In this document: one piece after another, positions 26,330 to 35,876 of the stretch
Position numbering within the stretch: the first letter of the stretch is position 1
How the letters are laid out: every line of letters begins with the position of its first letter
Assembly (NCBI GenBank): GCA_041648175.1
Contig: JBAZPO010000004.1
Location: forward strand, 124,001-188,000
Source: Desulfobaccales bacterium
GTDB lineage: Bacteria > Desulfobacterota > Desulfobaccia > Desulfobaccales > 0-14-0-80-60-11
Direction: 5' to 3'
Length of the DNA: 64,000 nt
Made by a program: the position numbers and the translations under genes
The notes under the pieces: model-generated
Seen by the model: the letters and a program-made list of their open reading frames with translations, nothing else
Told to the model about the DNA's origin: nothing
The model's database searches: none

Positions 26330-29131
26330 TCATAACTCCACCCGCTTTTCCCTGAGGACCGTTAAGCAGGCATCCACCACCTCGGGATCATACAGGATGC
26401 CGCGTTTTTGGCTTATTTCCTCTATAGCCTGGTCGACTCCCAAAGAGGGCCGATAGGGCCGGTGAGAAGCCATGGCTTCCACCACGTCCGCCACGGTCAA
26501 GATCCGGGCTTCCACGATGATATCCTCTCCAACCAGACCATGGGGATATCCTGAACCGTCCAGCTTTTCATGGTGTTGCAGGACTGCCAGCGCCACCTGC
26601 CAGGGGAAATCCACTTCCTTCAAAATATCGTAACTCACCTGGGAGTGATATTTGACGATGTTGAATTCATATTCGCTCAACCGGCCCGGTTTGCTCAGGA
26701 TCTCAGCGGGTATGGCGATTTTACCGATATCGTGGAGGAATCCCATCACCCGCATGCCTTCCAGCCGATCCGGGGAGAACCCCAGTTCCGCGGCAATGGC
26801 GCAGGCCAATTGCGCCACACCTCGCTGGTGCCCCGCAGTATAGGGGTCCCGGGTTTCCACCGCGGTGGCCAGGGCCGTGACCGTTCCCTCCAGGGTCCGG
26901 CGCACACGGTCGAGACTTTCCTTGAGGGCTTCTTCGGCGCGCCGGCGCGCCGTAATATCTTCTCCGGAACTCAAACAGCCGGCAATCTCACCCGCTTCAT
27001 TCCGAAGCTGCGTATTGTGCCAGGCAATGATGCGCTCTTCCCCGGTTTTGGTCAAAACGGCATTTTCAAAATATTCCATGCACTCAATTTCACCCGACAT
27101 CATGCGCTGACGCATAAGCCGTATTTCATCCCGGATATTTTCCGGGATAAAATGATCAACCCAATTCCGGCCAACAATCTCCTTCTCCGGATAACCTAAA
27201 AGTTCACAGCCCCGCTTATTGATCAGGGTGACGTTGCCCGGCACGTCCAGGACGAGAAACATAACCGCGGCAACATCAAGATAGCGCTGGGCGGTTTCTT
27301 TCTCCTGGCGCAAGGCCTCCTCGCCCTGTTTGCGCTTGCTGATATCGAACAACACCCCACTGATATAGTCAATCTGTCCCTTGGCATCGAGCACGATCTG
27401 GCTGCGCTCTTGGACCCAAATGATATCTCCCCTCTTACATCTCATCCGGTATTCCCGAACATAAGAGTTGGAGCCTTTGAGGGCTTTAAGAAATATCCGC
27501 CTGGCCTGCCCCAGGTCTTCCTTCAGGATTAGATCGGTCCATTTGCGACGGTGTTGTTCGAACTCCTCCCGGGGGTAACCCAGCATCCCTTCCACTTTGT
27601 CGTCGATGAACGACGCGTAACCATCGACATAGCCTTTGCAGACGATAGCCGGCACATTGCCTACCAGCAGCGAGAATTCCTGGTCGGTGCACCGCCGGGC
27701 TTCTTCGGCTTCCCGGCGCATAATAATCCCCGCCAGGGTGTTCGCCACCGTGCTTAAGAATTCCTCTTCAGAGGCAGAACGATGGTGTCCGGCTTTGACG
27801 TAAAGGTTCATCACCCCCAGGACCCGCTCACCGTGCAGGATGGGAATACAGTAGTGACCATGAGACGGCATGCCGGGATACCGGATTTCATGCAAGTGGT
27901 CGCATCCCGCGCTGAATTGCAGTTGGCGGCTGGCCGCGGCCCGCCCGCAGAGACAGCGGCCATAGGGAATTCGCCCACATTGTTGGATAATCGGCTCCGG
28001 CAGCCCTTTGTGCACGCGGAGGACCAACACTTCAGGTTGATCTGCCGCCAGAAAGATGGCCCCTTTCGATTCCAATGCAATCCAGGGAATAGCCGTGAGG
28101 AGTAACAGACTGCGACGCAGAAGTTCATCCAGAGGCAGGTCCTCTAAAGAAAGATTCAACAGACCGTTGATCACCCCTTGTTTAAGGAGATTGAGCTCCA
28201 GTTCCGTCTCCATGGAATGCCGGGTAATTCCCTCAGCCACCAACGGGGCCATGGATTCAAGAAATTCCACCGCAGCTAAAGGCACCTGGTCTTCTTGATC
28301 GCCGGCCAGGAGAATTACGCCCAGCAAGCTCTCGTGATAACGCAAGGGGACGATGGCCACCGAGGCCATGCTCATCATCAGACAATCAGTTCGGTATTTG
28401 GTTTGCTGCCGCTCAGATAATCCCTCGATAAATTGGGGGAGATTCTTGCAGTAAATTGACCCCCCGGGGGTCAGGAGAGTGCCCTCTTGGGGCTCTGGTT
28501 TACCACGTAAGAGGCGGAAACAGAGACATTTATCGGGGTCAGGTTGCGCCAGAACGCCGCACCCCGAGAAACTCTCGCCCGGGCCCGCAGAAGCAACAAA
28601 TTTAATGGTCCCCGCCAGTGCCTGCGCGAGTCCTAAGCCCACCGACTGACAGCCGCACCAATCCCGAATATGCGCCACCACCGCGTCCGAATACTCCTGG
28701 AGCGAAGTCTTTTGGGCGGATAGCCTCAGGAGAGCGGTATTGAAGGCGCTCTCTTTTTGGACGACCTTCAGTAAGGTAAGGTCGCGGATGAACGCCAGTA
28801 AAAACTGTCTTTCGTCTATCACTATAAAGGTGGCGTGGATTTCAACCGGGATAATGACGCCGTCCTTGCGCCGGTGGGACCTTTCAAAGCGCGCTACTCC
28901 CTCCGCCTTGACCCTCTCCATGGTCTCTAAAATCTCCTGGGGCGTTTCAAAGGCCTCCAGGTCCTTGATGGACATGGTGAGTAACTCATCCCGGGAATAG
29001 CCGCTCAATTTGCAGTAGGCTTCATTGACTTCCCGAAGCCGTCCCTGAGTATCGATTCCCCAGATTCCGTCCAAGGAAATCCGGGAGAAAGTATCGAAAA
29101 TCTCACTCAGTTTAAAAGATTCGCTGGCCAT
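26330..29131 (-). CDS. Multi-sensor HD-GYP phosphodiesterase (PAS-GAF-GAF-PAS-PAS-HD-GYP)
   Basis: Soluble protein of 933 residues. A PAS domain (about 12-130), two GAF-like domains (about 150-300 and 330-475, the second with a Cys-rich CGRIPYGRCLCGRA segment), two PAS domains (about 485-605 and 615-740) and a C-terminal HD-GYP domain with LHDIGK, HHEKLDGSGYP and RPYRP motifs. Predicted c-di-GMP phosphodiesterase. The HD-GYP region is closely similar to that of 22149-25127, which points to a local duplication. First gene of the c-di-GMP array on this strand; its leader is the 29132-29739 gap. Confidence 0.92.
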   Translation of the reverse strand: MASESFKLSEIFDTFSRISLDGIWGIDTQGRLREVNEAYCKLSGYSRDELLTMSIKDLEAFETPQEILETMERVKAEGVARFERSHRRKDGVIIPVEIHATFIVIDERQFLLAFIRDLTLLKVVQKESAFNTALLRLSAQKTSLQEYSDAVVAHIRDWCGCQSVGLGLAQALAGTIKFVASAGPGESFSGCGVLAQPDPDKCLCFRLLRGKPEPQEGTLLTPGGSIYCKNLPQFIEGLSERQQTKYRTDCLMMSMASVAIVPLRYHESLLGVILLAGDQEDQVPLAAVEFLESMAPLVAEGITRHSMETELELNLLKQGVINGLLNLSLEDLPLDELLRRSLLLLTAIPWIALESKGAIFLAADQPEVLVLRVHKGLPEPIIQQCGRIPYGRCLCGRAAASRQLQFSAGCDHLHEIRYPGMPSHGHYCIPILHGERVLGVMNLYVKAGHHRSASEEEFLSTVANTLAGIIMRREAEEARRCTDQEFSLLVGNVPAIVCKGYVDGYASFIDDKVEGMLGYPREEFEQHRRKWTDLILKEDLGQARRIFLKALKGSNSYVREYRMRCKRGDIIWVQERSQIVLDAKGQIDYISGVLFDISKRKQGEEALRQEKETAQRYLDVAAVMFLVLDVPGNVTLINKRGCELLGYPEKEIVGRNWVDHFIPENIRDEIRLMRQRMMSGEIECMEYFENAVLTKTGEERIIAWHNTQLRNEAGEIAGCLSSGEDITARRRAEEALKESLDRVRRTLEGTVTALATAVETRDPYTAGHQRGVAQLACAIAAELGFSPDRLEGMRVMGFLHDIGKIAIPAEILSKPGRLSEYEFNIVKYHSQVSYDILKEVDFPWQVALAVLQHHEKLDGSGYPHGLVGEDIIVEARILTVADVVEAMASHRPYRPSLGVDQAIEEISQKRGILYDPEVVDACLTVLREKRVEL

Positions 29132-29739
29132 GTAGCATTCCTTTGCTGGGTTTGACGATGCTTACTGGTTTTTGGGTTTTCGGGCTTTTGTGCAAGTCAA
29201 TTAAGAATCATCCCCGGGGGCATGGCAGGGTATCACGACATTGTTTCAAGGCCGGGAGAGATTTCTATAAAGCCTCTATTTGCATATAAAAGAAGCATGT
29301 TTATCCATGCGGCGCAGGCAGGCAATCTTTCCCTCCGCCGCCCGGTGTACCTCAGGCGGCGGCCCCCGGCCGGCCCGCATGAGTTGTAAGGCTCGGGAGG
29401 GCCGCGGCCCAAAACCTCATATGTGTATTCATCGGTTTTTTAAGAAAATTTATTAAAGGAAAACATGCGGTGGCCTTATAAAAATTTTAGTGTAGATCCT
29501 CAACCGACCAAATTCGAAGCTTCTTGCCGCGCTCATCTGCCTTACCTTAATTTTGCCCAACTTCTGAGGCATTTCATGGTATAGTGAAACGCCGGTTTAT
29601 GAAATGTCATACCGATAAATATATTTATGATTCTATGCAGTTATGCATATTCCCGCAGGCAGTTCAGGTGAAGCGCACCAAACCGCACAGGTCCGCGGAC
29701 ACGCCTCTTACTTTGCTACCACCGCAGAAGGGATACACG
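29132..29739. other. Divergent intergenic region
   Basis: About 600 bases between the HD-GYP gene and the macroglobulin gene, holding the starts of both. An 8-bp inverted repeat (CATTTCAT 29570-29577 / ATGAAATG 29599-29606) may be regulatory. No gene is seen; an open frame upstream of 29740 lacks a ribosome site. Confidence 0.5.
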
Positions 29740-32700
29740 ATGGCCTCATCAAGCACAAGACTTTCTTCTCAGACCCCTCACGTGACTGACTCCGGGACTC
29801 GCCAGGGGCGCAGCCGGCTCATTTGCCGCCTGGCCTTTTTGACCATCTGGTTCTCGGCCTTGGGACTGCTGGCGGCTGCAGGTCTGGCCGGCGCTCAACA
29901 ATCCTCCAAAGCCCCCAGCGCCCCCGGTTCCGCCTTCGACGCCAAAAAGCACTTCACCATCGCCAAGGTTGAACCTGACGCCATGAAAGAGGAAGTCAGG
30001 GTCTTTTTCAGCCAACCCCTGGATCTCGACAGCGTGCGCAGCAATTTACGGCTGCTGCCTCGGGTCAAAATTGACTGGCAGCGCACCACCATGACCCCTG
30101 AAGGAGTCCTGACTCTGCGCGGGGCCTTCCGTTATGCCACCGGCTATCTCATTAACGTGCCCGAAACCCTGCGGGCCGGCAACAAAACCTACCATCAGAC
30201 CGTCCACACTTTTTTTATGCCTGATCGGCCCCCCAAAGTCGATTTCGTGGGGGCCAAGAACGTCATCGAGCGGGATAGCCGTCAGCTCCTGCACGTCCGG
30301 GCGCAAAACGTCAATAACCTGAGGTTTGAAGGCATCCGGGTGCCACCGCTGCTGCTGCCCCTGGCCCTGGCGGTGGAGAAGTCCCCCACCGACTGGACCG
30401 TGATCTTGGGCGAGCTCAAGGCGGCCACCGCCGGACTCAAGCCCCTCCTTGCCTCAAATAAAGACCTGGCCCCCTTTGTTACGGCACCCTTGGACGAAAA
30501 GCAACTCTTTCCCGCCGCGGGCGAGAAAAACCAGCCCTGGGCCATCTCTTTGCCTTTAAGCTGGCGTCAGGGCAAGGAAGCCGGAGCCCTGGAACTCATC
30601 CGGGTAGCCAACAATGAAGCCGGCAGCGGCGCGGTCTCCGCTCCCCGGGTCTTTGAAATCACCGATCTGGGACTGACCTACAAGCGCAGTCAGCAAAACC
30701 TGCTCCTCTGGGTCACTTCTTTAAAGACCGGCACTCCCATGGCAGGGGCCAGGGTCATCGGCTTTACCAAGGCCATGGAGGTCTTCCCCTTGGGGCAGAC
30801 CAACGCTGACGGGGTGCTCATCTGCGAACGCCGGGAGTTGAGCGGCCTGTCCCTCAAAACCCCCAAGCGCCCGGCCGCGGTAAAGCGCTCCGTTGACCAG
30901 GCCGACCTGGTGCTTCTGGTGGCCGGAACCAAAGATGACGTCGCCTTCATCGAGGTGCTGCCTCAGGGCAACCTCAAGCCCCAGAGTATCTGGCAGGCCA
31001 AGGTCGGCGAAAAAATGCGCACCCTCCGGGGCAACATCTTCACCGAGCGGGGCGTCTACCGGCCCGGCGAAAAGGTCTTCTTCAAGGGCGCGGTCCGGGA
31101 ATACGACCATGGCCGCATCTCCCCGCCCTACGGAGAAGTCTGCTCCTTTGAGCTCATCAGCCCCAAAGGCGAGCAAATCTTCACGGGGGAGGACCGCACC
31201 TCTGATTTCGGCACCGTGGCCGGAGAAATCCCCACCCAGAGTTATTGGCCCCTGGGGACCTACACCCTCAACCTGACCTATGGCCCGGAAATCAAAGCAG
31301 ATACAGTGGAAAAGTCCCAGGGTCGCCGCAGGCAAGCCGAAGCCGAGGAGGACAAGACCCCCAAGAACCAGGTAAGCGTTACCTTCCAGTTACAAGAGTT
31401 CAAGCCCCCGCGGCACTTTGTGGGGATCAATTTCCAACAGATTTCCCGGGACTTGCAGGGCTATGTCAACCGGGGCGAGCAACGCGCTCCTTTTGTGAAG
31501 ATCGCTCTCACCGGCTCCTATTATGCCGGCGGGCCGGTCAAGCACGGCCAGGTGCGCTGGAAGATTTACCAGGCTAAGACCAGCTATCAGGTCCCCGGCC
31601 ATGATGATTTCACCTTCGGCTACGGCGGCGACGAACAGGGCGAGCTCATCGAGAGCGGCCAGACCATTTTGGACGAGCAGGGGAGGGCGGATCTGGAGTT
31701 TCCCCTGGACCGCCAGGTCATGAACGGCCAGCACGGCCTCTCGGTGGTGGCTACGGTGGTGGACTTCGATGGCCGCGCCGCGACGGACACCAAGGCTTTT
31801 CAGGTCACGCCGGAAAAATTGGTGGGTATCAGCCGCCATCCGGACTCAGCCAGGGCTGATGAAGAGCAGGTCCTGAAGGTGATGGTGGCCAGGCCCGACG
31901 GCAAGGCGATTTCCAAGGGAGTCGTCAAGGCCGAGATTTTACAAAAAAGTTGGGTTTATGTGCCGAAGCGCAATGAGCAGGGCGACCTTTATTGGGACGG
32001 ACAGGACGTTTGGACCAAGACCGTGGGGAGCGATCTGACCCTGGATAAGGGCACGGCCGCGTTCCGCTTCTCCTTCGCCTGGGCCGGCAGTTATCTTGTG
32101 GCCTTCACCTATACCGACGAAACCGGTAAGAGTTTCACCTCGGCTACGGCCTATGAAGTCGCAGGCGAAAGCTATGCCTACGAACACCGGGAGGAACCCT
32201 ATCAGCCCCTGGCCCTGGCCGCTGATAAGCCCGCGTATAAGCCGGGGGAGAAGGCCTTGCTCACGGCCCGGCCCCAGCGCCCGGTGTCCCGATACCTCCT
32301 CACCCTGGAGCAGGATGGCGTGCTCAAGTACCAGGTGATCACTCCGAAACCCGGCGAAGATCGCCTGGAAGTGCCCATCGGCGCCGAGTACGCCCCCAAT
32401 CTCTTCGTGTCCGTCCTGGGACTGACCCCCCGGGGCGAATTCCCGGTTTATACCGGCCATTATGATATCGAAGCCCCCAATTTTTACTGGGGCACCCTCA
32501 ATCTCCCGGTGCGCCAGGAAGTGGAGGCCTTGAAAATCCAGATCAGCCCCGGTGTCCAGGAACTTAAGGCCGAGCCCGGCGCCAACGTCACCCTGGACTT
32601 CACCGTGTTGGACTCCAAGGGTAACGGAGTGCAAGCCGAAATGGCCGTGGCGGTGGTGGATGAAGCCGTCCTGGCCTTAACCGGCTTTAAGACCCCCACC

Positions 32701-34932
32701 CTGGAATCCTTAACCAAGTTTGACCGGCCCCTGGGGGTGTTCACCGGTGAACTCCGGTCCTTCCTGGTGCACCAGACTCCCTTTTATCTCTCCAAGAATG
32801 AGCCCCTCACGGGCGGCGGCGGCATGAACGAAGAGATGATGTCCAAGCTGCGGCGGCGCTTCGAGGCGGTGGCCTATTTCAACCCCCGCGTGCTCAGCGA
32901 CGCCCAGGGCAAGACCCAGGTCTCGTTTACCTTGCCCGACAACATGACCACCTATCGTATCTACACCGTGGTCCTGGACAAAGGCAGCCGCTACGGCAGC
33001 GCCGAACGGCCGCTGCTGGCCACCAAGGCCTTTTACCTGGAACCGGGTCTGCCCAACTTCTTCACTAAGGGCGACACCTTTAAATTCCAGGTGGCCGCGT
33101 TCAACCACAGCACTGACCAGGGCCCGGTGCAGTTCAGCGCCGTGGGCGATGGCGGACTCTTTCTCAGCGCGGCCGAACCCGAACCAGTTGCTCAACTTAA
33201 ACCCAAAGACAGCCTGAAGCTCAATGTAACCGGCAAAGCCGCCAATCCAGGCCCTGCTACCGCCCATTTCGAAGGCGGCTTCCAGGGGCGCACCGACGCG
33301 GTGGAACTCAAGCTGCGCATCAACTCCGGGCACGTCCGGGATACCGAAGTGTGGTTCGGTTCTCTGGCCGGGACCTCCGAAATCAAGGTGGCGCTGCCCT
33401 CCTATCTGACCGGCAAGGTTGACCTGGAGGAAGTCCAGGCAGTCTTGACCGTAGCCGGTTCACCCTTCTTGCGGATGACCGAGGCCATCCATTACCTCCT
33501 GCAATACCCCTACGGGTGTGTGGAGCAGACCAGCTCCGGGGTTATGGCCCTGGCCGCGCTTCGGGGCGCGATCGAAAAGGGGCTGGTGACCGGCGTCAGC
33601 CTGGACGAAACCGACAAATATCTGAACCGCGGCCTGGCGCGGATTCTGGGCATGCAGACCGACTCCGGCGGCTTTGCCTACTGGCCGGGGCAGCGGGAAA
33701 CCCACATCTGGGGCTCCATCTACGCGGCCACCGCCCTGAGTCTCGCTAAGACCAACGGCCTCGAGGAGCCGGATGACTCCCTGAACTCGGCCTTGGATTA
33801 CCTGAAAAAACAGGTTGAAGAGCCCAAACGCGCCCTCGCCATCAAGGCCTTTGCCTGCTACGTCCTGGCCTTAAACGGCGCGCTGGACCCTGACACCTAT
33901 AAAACCGTGCACGCTCATTATGCCAAGCTGCACCGGGAGAGCAAACTCTTGCTGCTCTTGGCCGCAACCCTCGCTGACCTGCGCCCGGCCAAAGAACTCC
34001 AGACGTCCCTGCAACCGCTGATAGGCAGCAAAGTTCCAGTGGCCCCGGCCGAGAAGGATGATGAGTTCCGGGCCCAATTTCGCACCCCGGCCCTGGCGCT
34101 GCTGGCGGGCGCCATCATCATGCCCCAGGACCCCGCCACCAAAGAAGAAGCGCTGCTGCTCCTGATGGGCCTGGACCACAAGGGCATCTGGACCTCCACC
34201 AGCGATACCGGCTGGGCGCTTTTGGCCCTGGGAGAATATTTTAAGGGCGTCACCTTTGGCACCGAACCCGTGGAGATCGCCATCAGCCAGCCCGGCGCAC
34301 CCCAGACCGAGCGCCTCAAACTGGACCCCAAGGGCTTCCGCACCGTGGGCCTTGACGCCTCCGTTTTGCTCAAAAACCCGATAGTCAAAATAGAAGGCCA
34401 GGCCGGCAAAACCTGGCTTTACAAGCTGGAGGTGACCGGACCTCGGCTGGATATCGCCAAAACCGGCGCGTCCCGCGGCTTCAAGGTCCGCCGGGAGATC
34501 AAGAACACCGATGGCGGGGACGTCATTAAGGTGGGTGACCTGGTAAAAGTCACGGTTTTCCTGGATGTGGCCGGCAAAGAGCAGCGCTACGTGATGCTGG
34601 ATGACCCCCTGCCCGCCGGGCTCATGGCTATCAACTCGGCCTTCACCACCGAGGAGCAGGTCCCCCAGGGAGACGAGGATAACGGCGACGACTTTGATTA
34701 CGTCACCCGGGAAGGCACCATCCGGTTCCGGCCCAACTATTTCGAAATCAAAAACGACCGCGTCCTGGCCTACCGGGATCAAGTCTACTCCGGCTCCTAC
34801 CGGTTCGAGTATTACTGCCGGGCCATCTGCGAAGGCACCTTTGTGGCCCCCGCCACCCGGGCCTCGGCCATGTACTCCCCTGGCGTAAACGGCTATTCCG
34901 CCAAGGGCGAACTGCAGATCAAGGGACGCTGA
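29740..34932 (+). CDS. yfhM: Bacterial alpha-2-macroglobulin (YfhM-like protease inhibitor)
   Basis: Exported protein of about 1730 residues that traps proteases in the periplasm. A long N-terminal signal (hydrophobic stretch about residues 30-50 ending LAGAQQ) is followed by MG domains, the bait region and a thioester domain. The thioester motif CVEQ in PYGCVEQTSS is intact, with downstream helical toroid repeats and a receptor-type end domain. ATG 29740 is chosen because of an AGAAGGGA site; the frame is open from 29584 but the extra residues look random. As in E. coli, a pbpC gene follows, and known biology couples the two (trap protease, repair peptidoglycan). Here an AT-rich gene separates them. 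A GGGGGC hairpin lies at 34986-35007. Confidence 0.93.
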   Translation: MASSSTRLSSQTPHVTDSGTRQGRSRLICRLAFLTIWFSALGLLAAAGLAGAQQSSKAPSAPGSAFDAKKHFTIAKVEPDAMKEEVRVFFSQPLDLDSVRSNLRLLPRVKIDWQRTTMTPEGVLTLRGAFRYATGYLINVPETLRAGNKTYHQTVHTFFMPDRPPKVDFVGAKNVIERDSRQLLHVRAQNVNNLRFEGIRVPPLLLPLALAVEKSPTDWTVILGELKAATAGLKPLLASNKDLAPFVTAPLDEKQLFPAAGEKNQPWAISLPLSWRQGKEAGALELIRVANNEAGSGAVSAPRVFEITDLGLTYKRSQQNLLLWVTSLKTGTPMAGARVIGFTKAMEVFPLGQTNADGVLICERRELSGLSLKTPKRPAAVKRSVDQADLVLLVAGTKDDVAFIEVLPQGNLKPQSIWQAKVGEKMRTLRGNIFTERGVYRPGEKVFFKGAVREYDHGRISPPYGEVCSFELISPKGEQIFTGEDRTSDFGTVAGEIPTQSYWPLGTYTLNLTYGPEIKADTVEKSQGRRRQAEAEEDKTPKNQVSVTFQLQEFKPPRHFVGINFQQISRDLQGYVNRGEQRAPFVKIALTGSYYAGGPVKHGQVRWKIYQAKTSYQVPGHDDFTFGYGGDEQGELIESGQTILDEQGRADLEFPLDRQVMNGQHGLSVVATVVDFDGRAATDTKAFQVTPEKLVGISRHPDSARADEEQVLKVMVARPDGKAISKGVVKAEILQKSWVYVPKRNEQGDLYWDGQDVWTKTVGSDLTLDKGTAAFRFSFAWAGSYLVAFTYTDETGKSFTSATAYEVAGESYAYEHREEPYQPLALAADKPAYKPGEKALLTARPQRPVSRYLLTLEQDGVLKYQVITPKPGEDRLEVPIGAEYAPNLFVSVLGLTPRGEFPVYTGHYDIEAPNFYWGTLNLPVRQEVEALKIQISPGVQELKAEPGANVTLDFTVLDSKGNGVQAEMAVAVVDEAVLALTGFKTPTLESLTKFDRPLGVFTGELRSFLVHQTPFYLSKNEPLTGGGGMNEEMMSKLRRRFEAVAYFNPRVLSDAQGKTQVSFTLPDNMTTYRIYTVVLDKGSRYGSAERPLLATKAFYLEPGLPNFFTKGDTFKFQVAAFNHSTDQGPVQFSAVGDGGLFLSAAEPEPVAQLKPKDSLKLNVTGKAANPGPATAHFEGGFQGRTDAVELKLRINSGHVRDTEVWFGSLAGTSEIKVALPSYLTGKVDLEEVQAVLTVAGSPFLRMTEAIHYLLQYPYGCVEQTSSGVMALAALRGAIEKGLVTGVSLDETDKYLNRGLARILGMQTDSGGFAYWPGQRETHIWGSIYAATALSLAKTNGLEEPDDSLNSALDYLKKQVEEPKRALAIKAFACYVLALNGALDPDTYKTVHAHYAKLHRESKLLLLLAATLADLRPAKELQTSLQPLIGSKVPVAPAEKDDEFRAQFRTPALALLAGAIIMPQDPATKEEALLLLMGLDHKGIWTSTSDTGWALLALGEYFKGVTFGTEPVEIAISQPGAPQTERLKLDPKGFRTVGLDASVLLKNPIVKIEGQAGKTWLYKLEVTGPRLDIAKTGASRGFKVRREIKNTDGGDVIKVGDLVKVTVFLDVAGKEQRYVMLDDPLPAGLMAINSAFTTEEQVPQGDEDNGDDFDYVTREGTIRFRPNYFEIKNDRVLAYRDQVYSGSYRFEYYCRAICEGTFVAPATRASAMYSPGVNGYSAKGELQIKGR

Positions 34933-34985
34933 GGTTACAGCAACTTCTAAAACTTTCTTATTTTATTCATCTCTCACTTAATTAA

Positions 34986-35007
34986 GGGGGCGTTCATAAA
35001 AGCCCCC
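34986..35007 (+). terminator. Hairpin after the macroglobulin gene
   Basis: GGGGGC (34986-34991) pairs with GCCCCC (35002-35007). No T-run follows, so termination would be weak or Rho-assisted. Confidence 0.35.
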
Positions 35008-35085
35008 CTATAAAAGGCTATTAATGTGTATCCAACTATAATGGTTATTATCACAATTAACCCCTAACCAATAAGGTGGGTTGCT

Positions 35086-35724
35086 ATGAGTCCAGAAACG
35101 GTTAATGTAATTAATATAATAGGTGGAGTCTCAGCAATAGCTATAAGTATTATTGCAATGGCATTATCAATCACGTTCTACATTGCAGGACGAAAAACTG
35201 AAAACAGCGTTTCTTCATCACTCGCAGAAATTAAAACCCAAACTAATGCCTTACAAAAACTTAGCGGCAAACAAATCGACAAGTTAATGGATCATGTTTT
35301 CAATGGTAATATATCGCAAAGTGACACAATGGGACAAATTATCACTGCACTCTCTCAAATCCCCATTACAATTACAACTATTTTAAGACAACCAATTGAG
35401 AACCCAAATCAAACTAGCCAAGAACAAATCATTGGATTATATTCTGCGTTGTATTTTTATATTGCCCAAACTAATTACTGGTCTCAATCATTTCTTCCTA
35501 AAGTATTTGATTTTGATGAAAAGAACGAATTTCATGTGCTTATCAAAAGAGTAGTAGATTTAAGTAATAATGATTTTCTATCCGTGGCTACTTGGCTAAG
35601 CCAATGTGATCAGAGTTTAATCGAGAAAACACCTCTTTATGACTACTTAAAAGAAACAAAAGATAAATGGCGTCATGCCGTACGGTCATCGTCAGATGTC
35701 TTTGTAGTAACAAGTCAGGAATAA
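35086..35724 (+). CDS. AT-rich orphan membrane-anchored protein
   Basis: Protein of 212 residues that I do not recognise. It has one predicted membrane helix near the N-terminus (about 12-34) followed by a Ser/Lys-rich linker and a mainly helical soluble domain of about 170 residues; topology is probably N-out with the C-domain in the cytoplasm. AAGGTGG lies about 10 bases before the ATG. Base composition is strikingly AT-rich between two very GC-rich genes that are normally adjacent (macroglobulin and PBP1C), and codon choice differs, so it was probably acquired by transfer. No mobile-element genes or repeats flank it. It may be a small effector or defence protein, but there is no sequence evidence for that. 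Confidence 0.75.
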   Translation: MSPETVNVINIIGGVSAIAISIIAMALSITFYIAGRKTENSVSSSLAEIKTQTNALQKLSGKQIDKLMDHVFNGNISQSDTMGQIITALSQIPITITTILRQPIENPNQTSQEQIIGLYSALYFYIAQTNYWSQSFLPKVFDFDEKNEFHVLIKRVVDLSNNDFLSVATWLSQCDQSLIEKTPLYDYLKETKDKWRHAVRSSSDVFVVTSQE

Positions 35725-35876
35725 TTATTTTTCATTTTTCTTCTTGGAAGGTTCTTGGCTTCGGCGGCGTCTTCAAAAACCGCTTGGCAATATCATCCCC
35801 AGTAACACGGAGATTTAGAGGGATTTCCACGAACAAACTTGAGCGAAAAATCCGGGCGATTTTGTAAGGGGGCTTT

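Noticed and set aside
29584..29739. Extended N-terminus of the macroglobulin
   Set aside because: No ribosome site and random-looking residues; ATG 29740 has AGAAGGGA and is followed by a signal sequence.
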